Of a stretch of DNA of 64,000 nt, positions 52,032-62,399 are shown piece after piece. Source of the stretch: Pseudomonadota bacterium (GTDB lineage Bacteria; Myxococcota_A; Polyangia; Polyangiales; Polyangiaceae). Every line of letters begins with the position of its first letter. Position 1 is the first letter of the stretch. The notes below the pieces were generated by a model that had not been told where the DNA came from, did not search any database, and worked only from the letters and a program-made list of their open reading frames with translations. The translations under genes and the position numbers were made by a program. The DNA is taken from positions 162,967-226,966 of the forward strand of contig JAFAER010000005.1 in the NCBI GenBank assembly GCA_023423895.1, read 5' to 3'.

Positions 52032-52583
52032 CTAACGCCGCTTCCTGGCGGGAGCCGCCTCTTCCTCTTCTTCGGAGTCGTCGGCTTCATCGCCGCCCGC
52101 CACCCTGAGCTTGCTGCTCGCACCGGCGCCGGACGAGAGCGCTTTCGCGTCCTTCTTGTCCGCGTCCTTGTCGCCGTTGTCCGTATTGTCGAGCTCGAAG
52201 AAACTCGCGAGGACGGCGGCGATGAGCGGAAGCGAGACCGCCGGGAGCTGCCCGATCTCGGCAGGGCCCGCGCTCGCCTTGAGCGAAGAGAGGTCCACCT
52301 CGGCATGAACCCACTGCCGGAGGACGAACATCCCGCCGAGCGCGAGGAGCGCGCCGAAAAACGCCTTGAGCCCCGCCTCGATCTTTCCGTCGGCGGACCA
52401 GATGGGTTTTCCGGCGACGAGGCCCGTCAGCACTCCGGTCAGCGCAGCAGCGAGGTACGCGCCCGTCGCTCCGAGCACGGAGCCGTCGAACGTCATCACA
52501 CCGAGCCCCTGCACGAGCACCGCGGCCAGGATGGCTCCGACCACTGCTCCAAGGAAGAGGCCGACGAAGAGACGCTTCAACAT
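52032..52583 (-). CDS. Small membrane protein with acidic tail
   Basis: 183 residues from ATG 52583. Membrane helices at about 5-30, 35-58, 70-90 and 110-128, Gly/Ala-rich (LFLGAVVGAILAAVLVQGLG). The last 50 residues are Asp/Glu/Lys-rich (DNTDNGDKDADKKDAK) and end in EEEEEAAPARKRR. Inner membrane protein, function unknown. The tail style resembles that of Lgt in this window. Confidence 0.72.
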   Translation of the reverse strand: MLKRLFVGLFLGAVVGAILAAVLVQGLGVMTFDGSVLGATGAYLAAALTGVLTGLVAGKPIWSADGKIEAGLKAFFGALLALGGMFVLRQWVHAEVDLSSLKASAGPAEIGQLPAVSLPLIAAVLASFFELDNTDNGDKDADKKDAKALSSGAGASSKLRVAGGDEADDSEEEEEAAPARKRR

Positions 52584-52738
52584 AAAGGCTTCCTGAGTCT
52601 ACCCGGCCACCTGGTCGCCGCAAGCGCCGCGGCCGACGCGGCGTGCTCCGCCTGCGACTCCATCGACGTCGATCGGAAGCCCAGAGCTCGCTTCGTCAAC
52701 GTGTGTCGCGTCTTCGCCGATGTCGAGTTGATCGATGC

Positions 52739-55069
52739 TCAGGACGGCGCGGGCTGTGACGACTCGCTGCGGCTGTCCTCGGCCGCTCGACGGATCCGCG
52801 AGGCGAGCCGCGTCTGCCGCTCCTCACGCCTCTGCTCTGCGAGCGCGAGGCGCAGCGCTCGCGGATCGGCGACCAGCACCACGAGACGCTTCCCGCGCGT
52901 GACGGCCGTGTAGACCAGGTTCTTCGACAGCATCACGAAGTGGCTCGTGAGGAGAGGGATGACGACGGCCGGGTATTCGCTTCCCTGCGACTTGTGGACG
53001 GTGCAGGCGTACGCGAGCGTGAGCTCGTCCAGAGAGCGCCCGTCGTACGGAACGTCCCGTGCTCCGGTCTTTGCGTCGTCGTCGAAGCGGACGACCAGCG
53101 CGTCGGCTTCCTCGTCGACCGACGCGACGACGCCGACGTCGCCGTTGTAGACGTTCTTGTCGTAGTCGTTTCGGAGCTGCATCACCTTGTCGCCGACGCG
53201 GAACGTGACCTTCCCGCGTACGAGGCCGGGGCTCGCCGGGTTCAGCACCGCCTGCAGCGCTTCGTTGAGCACAGCCGTTCCGACCGGACCGCGGTTCATC
53301 GGCGTGAGCACCTGGATGTCGCGGACGGGGTCGAGGCCGAACTTGCGTGGGATGTGCCGCGTGACGAGCTCGACGAGCACATCGCGTGTCGCGTCCGGAT
53401 CTCGCCGGTCCATCATGAAGAAGTCCGCCGATGGATCGCCCTTTTCGGGGACGATGGGCGACTCGCCGGCGTTGATGCGGTGCGCGTTCTGCACGATGAG
53501 GCTCTTCTCGGCCTGCCGGAAAATCTTCACGAGCCGGACGCAAGGAACCGCTCCGGACGCGATGGCGTCGCGAAGGACGGACCCTGGCCCGACGCTCGGG
53601 AGCTGATCGACGTCTCCGACGAGGACGAGGCGCGCGCCGATCGCGACGGCCTGCGTGAGCGCATCGGCCATCCACACGTCGACCATCGAGCTCTCGTCCA
53701 CGACGATCGCGCCTGCGGCGAGTGGGTTCTTGGCGTCGCGCTTGAACGTCCCCGTCTTCGGATCGAACTCGAGCAACCTGTGGAGCGTCGCCGCCTCCTT
53801 GCCGGTCGCCTCGCTCATGCGCTTGGCCGCGCGCCCCGTCGGCGCTGCGAGGCGCGCGACGACGCCGGCGCGCTCGAACACGCTGAGGATCGCCTTCACG
53901 ATGGTCGTCTTGCCGACACCAGGGCCACCGGTGACGACGAGGAGCGGACAGCGAGCCGCTCGCTCGACCGCGAGGCGCTGCTCGTCCGCCAGCACCGTTC
54001 CGGTCTCCTGCTCGAAGCGTCCGACCGCAGCATCGAAGCCCGCGAGCGCGCACGCGTCTTCACCCGCGAGCATGGCGAGCCGCGCCGCGAGACGGCTCTC
54101 GGTCTCGTGCATGCGCGCGTCGTAGACGACGGCGCTCCGCAACGGCGCACCGGCTCGAAGGCGCGTGAGCGCGTCGCCTTCTTCGGCGACGACGTAGCCG
54201 CCCATGATCACCGCGCGCAATGCGTCGTCGAGCCTCGCGACCAGCTCCACGCTCGGCGGCTCGGTCCCCGAGACGTCGTCCGCGAGCAGCCGTGCGGCGC
54301 GCGCCGTGAGGTCGTCACCGACGAGATAGCAATGTCCTGCCTCGGTCGCATCGCGCAGAGCCTGGAGCAGCGCCGCCTGCATACGCTGCGGGGAGTCCTT
54401 CGCGATCCCCATCTCCGCCGCGATTCGATCGGCGGTGCGAAAGCCGATGCCCCAGACGTCGATCGCGAGTCGATACGGGTCCGTCGAGACGATGCTGATC
54501 GCCTTCGGGCCGTAACGTTTGAAGATCCGCGCTGCGAGATGAACGCTGGCGCCATGGGCCTGGAGAAAGACCATCACGTCGCGGATCGCGCGCTGCTCGT
54601 TCCACGACTGGGCGAGCTGCTCGGCACGCGCGCGACCGAGCCCCGGCACCTCACGCAGCCGATCGGGCGCCTCCTCGAGCACCTTCAGCGTGTCGAGGCC
54701 GAAGTGCTTCACGATCTTCTGGGCCGTCGCGCCGCCGATGCCCTTGATGAGACCGGAGCCGAGGTACTTTTCGATCCCCTGCAGCGTCGTCGGCGCGAGC
54801 TGCGTCACGTTCGTCGCGCGGAGCTGCTCGCCGTGCTCGCGGTTCCGCTCGACGTGGCCGCGCACGCGCACCCGCGAGCCCACCGCGACGCGGGGGAAGA
54901 GGCCCACCACCGTGAGCCGCTCACGGCGCTCGGGCACGTCGACCTTCACGACGCGGAACCCGGTCTCCACGTTCTCGTACGTGACGACCGCGACCTCGCC
55001 CTCGACGGCGATCTCGGCGGCGGCGGGACGATCGCCGGCCTTACCACCACCACCAGGAGGAGAGGCCAC
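52739..55069 (-). CDS. recD2: RecD2-type SF1B DNA helicase
   Basis: 776 residues from GTG 55069; no upstream ATG alternative. N-terminal OB-like segment (VVTYENVETGFRVVKVDV), helix-hairpin-helix region (GIGGATAQKIVKHFG, VPGLGRARAEQLA), then helicase motifs: Walker A GGPGVGKTT near residue 380, VVDESSMVD, LVLVGDVDQLPSVGPG, and C-terminal RVGDKVMQLRNDYDKNVYNGD, TVHKSQGSEYPAVV and TAVTRGKR. RecD2 proteins unwind DNA 5' to 3' in repair and replication restart, independent of RecBC. No recB/recC are in the window. Confidence 0.96.
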   Translation of the reverse strand: MASPPGGGGKAGDRPAAAEIAVEGEVAVVTYENVETGFRVVKVDVPERRERLTVVGLFPRVAVGSRVRVRGHVERNREHGEQLRATNVTQLAPTTLQGIEKYLGSGLIKGIGGATAQKIVKHFGLDTLKVLEEAPDRLREVPGLGRARAEQLAQSWNEQRAIRDVMVFLQAHGASVHLAARIFKRYGPKAISIVSTDPYRLAIDVWGIGFRTADRIAAEMGIAKDSPQRMQAALLQALRDATEAGHCYLVGDDLTARAARLLADDVSGTEPPSVELVARLDDALRAVIMGGYVVAEEGDALTRLRAGAPLRSAVVYDARMHETESRLAARLAMLAGEDACALAGFDAAVGRFEQETGTVLADEQRLAVERAARCPLLVVTGGPGVGKTTIVKAILSVFERAGVVARLAAPTGRAAKRMSEATGKEAATLHRLLEFDPKTGTFKRDAKNPLAAGAIVVDESSMVDVWMADALTQAVAIGARLVLVGDVDQLPSVGPGSVLRDAIASGAVPCVRLVKIFRQAEKSLIVQNAHRINAGESPIVPEKGDPSADFFMMDRRDPDATRDVLVELVTRHIPRKFGLDPVRDIQVLTPMNRGPVGTAVLNEALQAVLNPASPGLVRGKVTFRVGDKVMQLRNDYDKNVYNGDVGVVASVDEEADALVVRFDDDAKTGARDVPYDGRSLDELTLAYACTVHKSQGSEYPAVVIPLLTSHFVMLSKNLVYTAVTRGKRLVVLVADPRALRLALAEQRREERQTRLASRIRRAAEDSRSESSQPAPS

Positions 55070-55146
55070 GCACGAACCCTACTGCCTATGCAGACGCGAG
55101 GCGACCGTCTTCCCCGATCTCACGAGCGCAGACACACCCGTCGAAC

Positions 55147-55191
55147 GAAAAAAAGCCGCGACGTGGCGGCAGAGCACCGCCACGTCGCAGC
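55147..55191 (-). terminator. Intrinsic terminator of the 55277-56443 gene
   Basis: Perfect 12-bp stem GCGACGTGGCGG/CCGCCACGTCGC (55158-55169 with 55177-55188), 7-nt loop, followed on the minus strand by seven T (55154-55148). The best terminator in the window. Confidence 0.9.
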
Positions 55192-55276
55192 CGACCCCTC
55201 CACCCAACCTGTGTGACGGCGACGGCCCTCCCCGGATACCGGGAGCTGGGCCGCCGCGTTCATCGGTCCGGCCCGA

Positions 55277-56443
55277 TCAGGGCGCGACCGACTCCGTCTT
55301 GACGTTCAGCTTGATCATGCCGGTCGACTTCGACGGATCATTGGCGTCGTACGAGTACCAGGACGCGAAGTAGACCTGAGCCGAGCCGTTCGCCGGGATC
55401 GAGAGCGCCCTCGTGCCGTCCAGCGAGGCAAAGCTGGTGCTGCCCGTCAGCGTGGAGTTGCCGCTGTCGTTTCCGCTACCGACGCAGTTCTTCCGCGCCG
55501 CTTCCGTGGCCGGGACGTTCGAGCCGGAATAGCCGACCATGACGGTGTCGATCACCGGCCCGCCCGGCGCCTGCGAGTTGTACACCGAGACGGTGATCGC
55601 CTTCGGGTTCGGGTTACGCACCTCGATGTACGCGTAGGGCGTCACGCTCGTCGAGATCGTGACCGGGCACGTCCCCGTTCCGGCGCGCGCGATCGTCTGC
55701 GTCGAGCTGAGGATCGCCACCGTGCTGTTCACGCCGCCAACCGTGGGCGGAGCGTTGACGAACGTCGGCGGGGCAAAGCACGTCGCCGAGATGTTGTCCC
55801 ACGTGCAGTCCGCCTTGCAGGACTTCTGGCGATAGAGGTTCGAGCCACAACCCGCGCCGAGGAGCTCGACCGACCCGGGCGTGCACGAATTGGTCGGCTG
55901 GCCGGTGCACGTCCCGTTGTTCGTCCACCCGCAGTACGCGTTGCAGGTTCGCTTCTGCTTGCCGCAGTTCCCGCACGCGACCTCTTCGACCGTCCCCGGC
56001 ATGCAGCCGTCTACGACCTGGCCCTTGCACTCGCTGTAGGGGCTGACCTTGCCGCCCGCGCTACCGTCGGAGTTCGCGAGGCAAACGGCCTCCTGCGTTC
56101 CGCAGGTTCCGCACGAGCGCTTGATGATGTCGTTCGCGGTCGGGCAGTTCTCGCCCTCGTCGGGCGGGGGCGGGCCGGCGTCCTTGCCAGCATCCTTCTT
56201 GCCTGCGTCCTTGCCGCCGTCCTTCTTGCCCGCGTCGGCCGGACGATCGTCGTCGTCATCCTCGTCGGAGTTGCTGGGGGGGAGAACCGCGCCCCGCTGA
56301 TCGTCGTCACCTTCCGTCGGATCGGTGGACGTCGTCGGATCAATGAAGCCGGTGTCACCACTGGCGCTGCAGCCGACGACCGCGAAGGTGCCGAGAAGCC
56401 CCGCAACGACGCAGCCGAAGAGACCGGACTTGAGAGAACGCAT
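55277..56443 (-). CDS. Cysteine-rich lipoprotein
   Basis: 388 residues from ATG 56443. Lipobox VVGC (Cys about 24), then an acidic region (EGDDDQ, DEDDDDD) and a Lys/Asp/Gly repeat (AGKKDGGKDAGKKDAGKDAG). Residues about 100-215 have about 18 cysteines in CGTCGTQEAVC, CGNCGKQKRTC, CGWTNNGTC and CKADCTWDN patterns, like eukaryotic-style disulfide-rich modules common in myxobacterial surface proteins. The C-terminal ~170 residues are a beta domain. Likely surface exposed. Monocistronic, with a terminator and an upstream hairpin. Confidence 0.82.
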   Translation of the reverse strand: MRSLKSGLFGCVVAGLLGTFAVVGCSASGDTGFIDPTTSTDPTEGDDDQRGAVLPPSNSDEDDDDDRPADAGKKDGGKDAGKKDAGKDAGPPPPDEGENCPTANDIIKRSCGTCGTQEAVCLANSDGSAGGKVSPYSECKGQVVDGCMPGTVEEVACGNCGKQKRTCNAYCGWTNNGTCTGQPTNSCTPGSVELLGAGCGSNLYRQKSCKADCTWDNISATCFAPPTFVNAPPTVGGVNSTVAILSSTQTIARAGTGTCPVTISTSVTPYAYIEVRNPNPKAITVSVYNSQAPGGPVIDTVMVGYSGSNVPATEAARKNCVGSGNDSGNSTLTGSTSFASLDGTRALSIPANGSAQVYFASWYSYDANDPSKSTGMIKLNVKTESVAP

Positions 56444-56513
56444 TGGGCGAAGTCGCTCCTTCTCTCGCCAATGCCCGTGGCGAGTGGAGGGGCGCTCTAG
56501 CGCTCCATATGGG

Positions 56514-56563
56514 GGTGTGCAAGGTCCGCCCCTGCTCGTACACGAGCGGGCGGAGGACACACC
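56514..56563. promoter_or_regulatory. Long imperfect hairpin upstream of the Cys-rich lipoprotein gene
   Basis: Outer arms GGTGTG (56514-56519) and CACACC (56558-56563). Inner arms TCCGCCC..GCTCGT and ACGAGCGGGCGGA (56525-56554), with a two-base bulge. Lies 71-120 bp upstream of the 56443 start. May be an operator or RNA element. Confidence 0.5.
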
Positions 56564-56998
56564 TTGCGACCTCTAGGCCGCAACGACTCGAAACTTCAAT
56601 CGAAAGCTGTGCTTGTCGATTTCGGAAGCCGGCGTCTCGTCGGTCGGTCTCGCAGACGTCTCAGCGGAAAGACGGAGAAAGGGATCCGAATCGTGAATGA
56701 TTTCTTGGAACGGATTCCGGCTGCTTCAGAAAAGACGGTCAGGCAGGGAATTGCTGCACACGTCACGCAGATCGGTGGCGCGCGGCGTCGTCGAGCGGCG
56801 CTGCTCAGCCCGATCTGAGAATTGGTCGACGGCTCGGACAGGCGGCCTTGCACGGCGGATCGTGAACGAACCGCGGCATCGGCGGCGAGCCGCATCCCCG
56901 GAGCGGTTGCTCCGAAGTGCGCTCCGAGCCGTTGCCCCTTAGTCGCCGGCCCCGCAAGAACGGGTCACGGTTCGTGATGACGATGCGGGCGAAGAGCT

Positions 56999-57208
56999 TC
57001 AATTTCCTCGCGCACCTACGCGCACATGGGCCGGGGCATCCGGGACCGCGCACGACGACCAGACGAGCGCCACGGCCCCGAGGACCACGGTGGTGAACAC
57101 CGCACATCCTGCCGCGACGCGTCGCGTCTTCGCCGAAGGTTTCCGCGTGCCGCTACGCCGTCGCGCTCCCACCCCGGTCACCGTGCCGCTCGTCGTGCCG
57201 CTCGTCAT
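56999..57208 (-). CDS. Doubtful small membrane protein
   Basis: 69 residues from ATG 57208. Basic Ser/Thr/Gly/Arg-rich N-terminus (GARRRSGTRKPSAKTRR), then one hydrophobic segment (CAVFTTVVLGAVALVW) and a short end with SSCAVPDAP. Could be a small inner membrane protein or tail fragment. Codon bias is not decisive. Confidence 0.3.
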   Translation of the reverse strand: MTSGTTSGTVTGVGARRRSGTRKPSAKTRRVAAGCAVFTTVVLGAVALVWSSCAVPDAPAHVRVGARGN

Positions 57209-57408
57209 CGAGGACCTCCCGTGTCGATGGGTCGGTGCAACCCGAAGACCAACTGGTTCAACCACTCACGCAAGCCTCGCGACCGGGTTTTCGTGGGGGT
57301 CTGCGTGCGTGCACATCGCCAGCTGTGAACGACGCCTCACGGCCGACGAGAACGACGGCTCACGGTTGTTCAGCACACGCCTCTCGAGATGGAGGAAGAT
57401 TCGCGCGC

Positions 57409-58017
57409 ATGATGCGCGCTCCGGTCGCTCTCGGCTCTTCCCTCTTCGTCGGCCTCATCGTCGTGGGCGTCACCCAGCCGGGCTGCCAGACGAGCGCGCA
57501 CACGCAGGCGCCGCCCCCGGCCGCCGCCTATCAGATGCCGCCGCAGGGCATGCAGTGCGCCGACGGGCCGCCGATGTGTGGCGCAGACCGAGCCTCCGTC
57601 GTGCAGTGCCAGCGGGGCCTCTGGGCTCTGCTCCAGCCATGCCCCGGCGGATGCTCGATCGCGAACGGCGCCATCCAGTGTGCCCCCGGCGGCGCATCGC
57701 AGAGCGGAGCCGGCGTGCCGTGTGCTGCCGAGGGCGGATACGACTGCACGCCGGACCGACGCGCGCTCACCGTCTGTCGCGGCGGGCGCACGGTCATCGC
57801 TTCGACGTGCCGCGGAGCGCGTGGCTGCTCGGTCGGAAACGCGGTCGACTGCGATCACTCGACGGCGCTCGTCGGTGATCCGTGCGACGGCCCGAAGGAG
57901 ATCGCATGCGCGCAGGACGCGAAGTCGATGCTCCGCTGCGTGAACGGCACGTACCAAGTCGGCGAGGCATGCCGAAACGCATGCCTGTCGACGAGCGGCC
58001 GCGTGCTCTGCCAGTGA
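57409..58017 (+). CDS. Cysteine-rich exported protein
   Basis: 202 residues from ATG 57409 (second ATG at 57412). Signal MMRAPVALGSSLFVGLIVVGV, with a Cys at about 26 in TQPGC; the -3 Gln is atypical for lipidation. Ala/Pro linker, then three Cys-rich repeats (CADGPPMCGADRASVVQC.., CAAEGGYDCTPDRRALTVC, CDGPKEIACAQDAKSMLRC), each with C-x7-8-C-x..LxxC and a following GxC. Repeated disulfide domain, extracellular by inference. Function unknown. Confidence 0.75.
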   Translation: MMRAPVALGSSLFVGLIVVGVTQPGCQTSAHTQAPPPAAAYQMPPQGMQCADGPPMCGADRASVVQCQRGLWALLQPCPGGCSIANGAIQCAPGGASQSGAGVPCAAEGGYDCTPDRRALTVCRGGRTVIASTCRGARGCSVGNAVDCDHSTALVGDPCDGPKEIACAQDAKSMLRCVNGTYQVGEACRNACLSTSGRVLCQ

Positions 58018-58043
58018 CGAGGCGGCTCCAGGTCGAGCGCCCG

Positions 58044-58331
58044 ATGGGAGTGCGCGACCTCTCGCGATCGCTCGGCCTATCGAGAAAGACCAGCGCACGT
58101 GCGCTGGGCGTGTTCCTCCGCGAGAAGCGCGTCATCCGCACCGGCTGCGCGCACCATGCGCGACCAGGCGAGGACACTCTTCCGCGAACAGCAGCTACGA
58201 TACGTTCGTGGGCCGCTTCGACCATCCAGCGCGCCACATGTACTCGGTCAACACGCACACGTGGTCCCGGGCCGGCGCGACGATATCGTTCGTCGGAGCG
58301 GCACTCTCGTGCGTCGCCACAGGTGAGTTAG
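58044..58331 (+). pseudogene. Possible fragment of an HTH regulator
   Basis: ATG 58044. The first ~35 codons read MGVRDLSRSLGLSRKTSARA then LGVFLREKRVIRTG, a helix-turn-helix pattern with good third-position GC. After about codon 55 the frame runs into the 58208 gene in another frame and codon bias fades. Perhaps a truncated regulator. Confidence 0.3.
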
Positions 58332-60028
58332 GGATCGCGACGGGGCTCGTCTTCTTGTTCGAGGCGCTCGCCCTGGGCGCCGCAACAGCCGCGTATGGTC
58401 GCTGGAAAGCGAAACGTAGCCTCCGGTCCATCCTGCCAGTCCGAGCCTTCCAGATGCTCTCGGGCGGAAGTCTCCTCGAAGAAGCTTCCGAGTTGCTCGA
58501 TCGCGTTCCAAGAGGAGCGCCTCGAACGGACCTGGTCGTCGGCTTCCAGCGCTCGCTGATTGCGCTCTACCAACACGACGCGCCACGGGCCGAGCGCATC
58601 GCGACGCAGACGCTCGAAGCGGCATCGTCGTTCGCCCATGACAGCGAACGCGACACGCTCCTCTCGCTCATCCGCTCCGCGCGTGCGCTGGCGCTCATCG
58701 CGCTTCACCGGGTGGATGCCGCAGAACGCGAGGCTCGCGAGGTGCAGTCAGCTCCGGACGCGCATCCACGCGCCGTCGCGTGGGCGCAGCTGACGCGCGC
58801 GCTCGTTGCAGCCAATCGCGGTGATCTCGAGGCGACGTCCGCGCGACTCGATCACCTTCGCTCGGTCGGGAACGGCTACTTCGGTACGCGTGAGCGTGTG
58901 CTCGTCACAGCGCTCCGCGAGGCGGTCACAGCACGTCGGCGGAGCGTGTATCGGAGCCCAGCGGAGATCGACGAGACAGCCACCGCTCGGCACGACGGGA
59001 AGCCACTCTGGCTCGCGATGTTCCTCCCATCGGAGAGCGGCGACCGATCGGCCCCGGCGATGGTCACGGATGCAGGCGGCCATGAACGGCAGTCCCGCCG
59101 GGTCCTCCGTCGTGTGCCGGAGATCGACGCAGTTTGCATCGGTCTCTACCTTCCGACCCCCGCCATCGTCGCGGCCACGCTCGTGCTCGCACGCACGTCA
59201 GCATCGGGACCGCTGTTCCCGTCGCCGGTGAACAGCATCCTCGTCGTTCTCGTGCCGCTGATCCTCGCGGCCGTCATCGCCCGCCCTGAGGTCTGCCGGC
59301 GCAGCGCGCGGGCGCGTCCACTCCACGAGGTGATGCTCGACCTCGGCTCCGCCGACCCCGCTGGCCTCGATGCGAGCGGAGGAACGTCCGAGCGTGTCCC
59401 CGAGGCGCTGGAGGCGGCCGCAGATCTCGTGGCCGCCGAACGTTCGTATCGAGCAGGCGCGTTCGGCCGCGCCCTCACCCTCGCCGATAGAGGCGTTTGG
59501 CGGGCGGACCGGTTGGAGGCCGAAGCCTCGAGGGAGTTGCTGCCGGAGCTCCTCGCGCTGCGAGCGCGCGTCCTTCCGCTAGTCGGCAACCCGGATGAGT
59601 CCGAGAGCGAGCTCGCCGCGCTGCTAAAGGAATTCACCGAGCTGCCCACGCGCGCCCTCGTCCAGTGGCAGGTGAAGCTCCGATGCGCGCTCGCGCGCGG
59701 GGATCATGCCGGTGCGCTTGCTATCGCCGAGCGCTACGCGGACTTTACCCCGCCCATGCACGACGAAACGCTCGCGGTCCTCGTGCTCGCGCAAGCCGAT
59801 GCATGTCCACGCGACGACCTCGAGCGCATCGCCGCCACGCTTGCTCATGACGAAGAACATCGCGCTTGGATCGATGCGGCGGCTCCTGGCCTTCGCACGC
59901 GTGCTCGAGTGGTCGAGCGTCCCCCACGTGTTCGTCTAGATCTGACAATCGACAATGACGAGTCGGCGTCAGGCCTCGACGACTCGGAAACCGCCGAACC
60001 TCGGGTCCGTCGTCGGAAAGACCTCTGA
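58208..60028 (+). CDS. Membrane protein with TPR-like helical repeats
   Basis: 606 residues from GTG 58208 (ATG 58238 is the main alternative). Membrane helices at about 22-60 and two near 320-365. Between and after them are alpha-helical repeat regions of TPR type (ERIATQTLEAASS, ALALIALHRVDAAEREA, AERSYRAGAFGRALTLADRG). The C-terminus is charged and probably disordered. It may be a scaffold or sensor; no enzyme motif is visible. Ends before hairpins that separate it from the convergent groEL. Confidence 0.72.
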   Translation: MGRFDHPARHMYSVNTHTWSRAGATISFVGAALSCVATGELGIATGLVFLFEALALGAATAAYGRWKAKRSLRSILPVRAFQMLSGGSLLEEASELLDRVPRGAPRTDLVVGFQRSLIALYQHDAPRAERIATQTLEAASSFAHDSERDTLLSLIRSARALALIALHRVDAAEREAREVQSAPDAHPRAVAWAQLTRALVAANRGDLEATSARLDHLRSVGNGYFGTRERVLVTALREAVTARRRSVYRSPAEIDETATARHDGKPLWLAMFLPSESGDRSAPAMVTDAGGHERQSRRVLRRVPEIDAVCIGLYLPTPAIVAATLVLARTSASGPLFPSPVNSILVVLVPLILAAVIARPEVCRRSARARPLHEVMLDLGSADPAGLDASGGTSERVPEALEAAADLVAAERSYRAGAFGRALTLADRGVWRADRLEAEASRELLPELLALRARVLPLVGNPDESESELAALLKEFTELPTRALVQWQVKLRCALARGDHAGALAIAERYADFTPPMHDETLAVLVLAQADACPRDDLERIAATLAHDEEHRAWIDAAAPGLRTRARVVERPPRVRLDLTIDNDESASGLDDSETAEPRVRRRKDL

Positions 60029-60031
60029 CGA

Positions 60032-60120
60032 TGGAAACACGACGGCCCCTCGTGCCGAAGCGCGAGAGGCCGTGTGTTCCATCAAACAACGAAGCTGACG
60101 GACGGAGCCTAGAGGCTCCG
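60032..60120. terminator. Two hairpins between convergent genes, possible bidirectional terminator
   Basis: A long imperfect hairpin at 60032-60081 (TGGAA..CGGCC / GGCCG..TTCCA, inner CCTCG/CGAG). Then a perfect 7-bp stem CGGAGCC-TAGA-GGCTCCG at 60103-60120, right after the groEL stop. Neither has a T-run. Confidence 0.5.
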
Positions 60121-60127
60121 GGCGATC

Positions 60128-61756
<1,629 letters not shown>

Positions 61757-61775
61757 TTGGAATACCTCTTTCGAA

Positions 61776-61912
61776 GGTCCTCAGTCCTCAGACTTCAGAC
61801 CTCAGGGGGCGCGCGCTGCGCGCCGAAAACTTCGATTCGTTCGATTCGTCTCGGTCTGTCTCTCTACCGAGGACTGAGGACCGAGGACTGAGGACTCGCG
61901 GCGAAGCCGCGC
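61776..61912 (-). promoter_or_regulatory. Structured groES-groEL intergenic region
   Basis: Left arm TCCTCAGTCCTCAG (61778-61791) pairs with 13 of 14 bases of CCGAGGACTGAGGA-type repeats at 61867-61895. Inside it lies GGCGCGC-GCT-GCGCGCC (61808-61824), and at 61897-61911 CGCGGC-GAA-GCCGCG directly after the groES stop. Could be RNA processing or attenuation sites that set GroES:GroEL ratio. Confidence 0.55.
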
Positions 61913-61913
61913 C

Positions 61914-62204
61914 TCACTTCTCGAGCACCGCGAGGATGTCGTCCTCGCGAACGATGAGGCGCTCCTCACCATCGAGCTTCACCTCGGTGCCGCTGTACTT
62001 GCCGAAGAGGACGCGGTCGCCGACCTTGACGTCGAGCTTCTTGACCGTGCCGTCCTCGAGGACCTTGCCGTTGCCGACCGCAACGACCTCACCCTCGATC
62101 GGCTTCTCCTTCGCCGTATCGGGGATGATGATGCCGCCCTTGGTCTTCTCCTCTTCCTTCACACGCTTGAGGATCACGCGGTCCTGCAGGGGACGGATAT
62201 TCAT
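61914..62204 (-). CDS. groES: Co-chaperonin GroES
   Basis: 96 residues from ATG 62204 with GGAGGAG at good spacing. MNIRPLQDRVILKRV, mobile loop EEEEKTKGGIIIPDTAKEKP region, and GDRVLFGKYSGTEVKLDGEE are typical. Heptameric cap for GroEL. First gene of the operon; controlled by CIRCE. Confidence 0.98.
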   Translation of the reverse strand: MNIRPLQDRVILKRVKEEEKTKGGIIIPDTAKEKPIEGEVVAVGNGKVLEDGTVKKLDVKVGDRVLFGKYSGTEVKLDGEERLIVREDDILAVLEK

Positions 62205-62332
62205 GGTCTGCTCCTCCGATTCGTGCTGGAACCCGCACCTTCCGTGAGGCGGGTCCGGGGACTGTGTTCGTCGCCCTCTCCCCGGTTCGAGTCCCATGCG
62301 CGCATGGGGACCGAGGGCAGGGCGGGCGATTG

Positions 62333-62359
62333 TTAGCACTCACCTAGGTCGAGTGCTAA
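62333..62359. promoter_or_regulatory. CIRCE operator (HrcA binding site)
   Basis: TTAGCACTC-N9-GAGTGCTAA, a perfect match to the CIRCE consensus, upstream of groES and just after the predicted -10 box. HrcA repressor binding at normal temperature and release on heat shock is expected. hrcA is not in this window. Confidence 0.97.
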
Positions 62360-62371
62360 CGGGCGCGGCGC

Positions 62372-62399
62372 AATCTAATCGCACGCTCCGGGTCGTCAA
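62372..62399 (-). promoter_or_regulatory. Sigma-70-type promoter of groES-groEL
   Basis: Minus-strand TTGACG (62399-62394), 16-nt spacer, TAGATT (62377-62372). CIRCE overlaps the expected transcript start region, a standard layout. Confidence 0.75.

Larger units (their letters stand above)
56444..57408. other. Long gap without a clear gene
   Basis: 965 bp, mixed composition, lower GC from 56570 to 56800. It includes the hairpin at 56514-56563 and a doubtful small ORF at 56999-57208. The plus frame at 56564-56818 reads VNDFLERIPAASEKTVRQ and similar but lacks start signals and homology-like motifs, so no gene is called. It could be a decayed region. Confidence 0.5.

Noticed and set aside
52940..55216. 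Long plus-strand frame opposite recD2
   Set aside because: Shadow of recD2; Arg/Asp-rich translation without motifs.
56564..56818. Plus-strand 84-codon ORF
   Set aside because: No ribosome binding site, no recognisable motif and weak codon bias; an overlapping minus frame is equally open.
62280..62310. tRNA-like T-arm sequence GGTTCGAGTCCC upstream of groES
   Set aside because: The five bases on either side of the loop do not pair and no acceptor or anticodon arm is present. The adjacent near-palindrome GTCCCATGCGCGCATGGGGAC is intergenic DNA in the groES leader.
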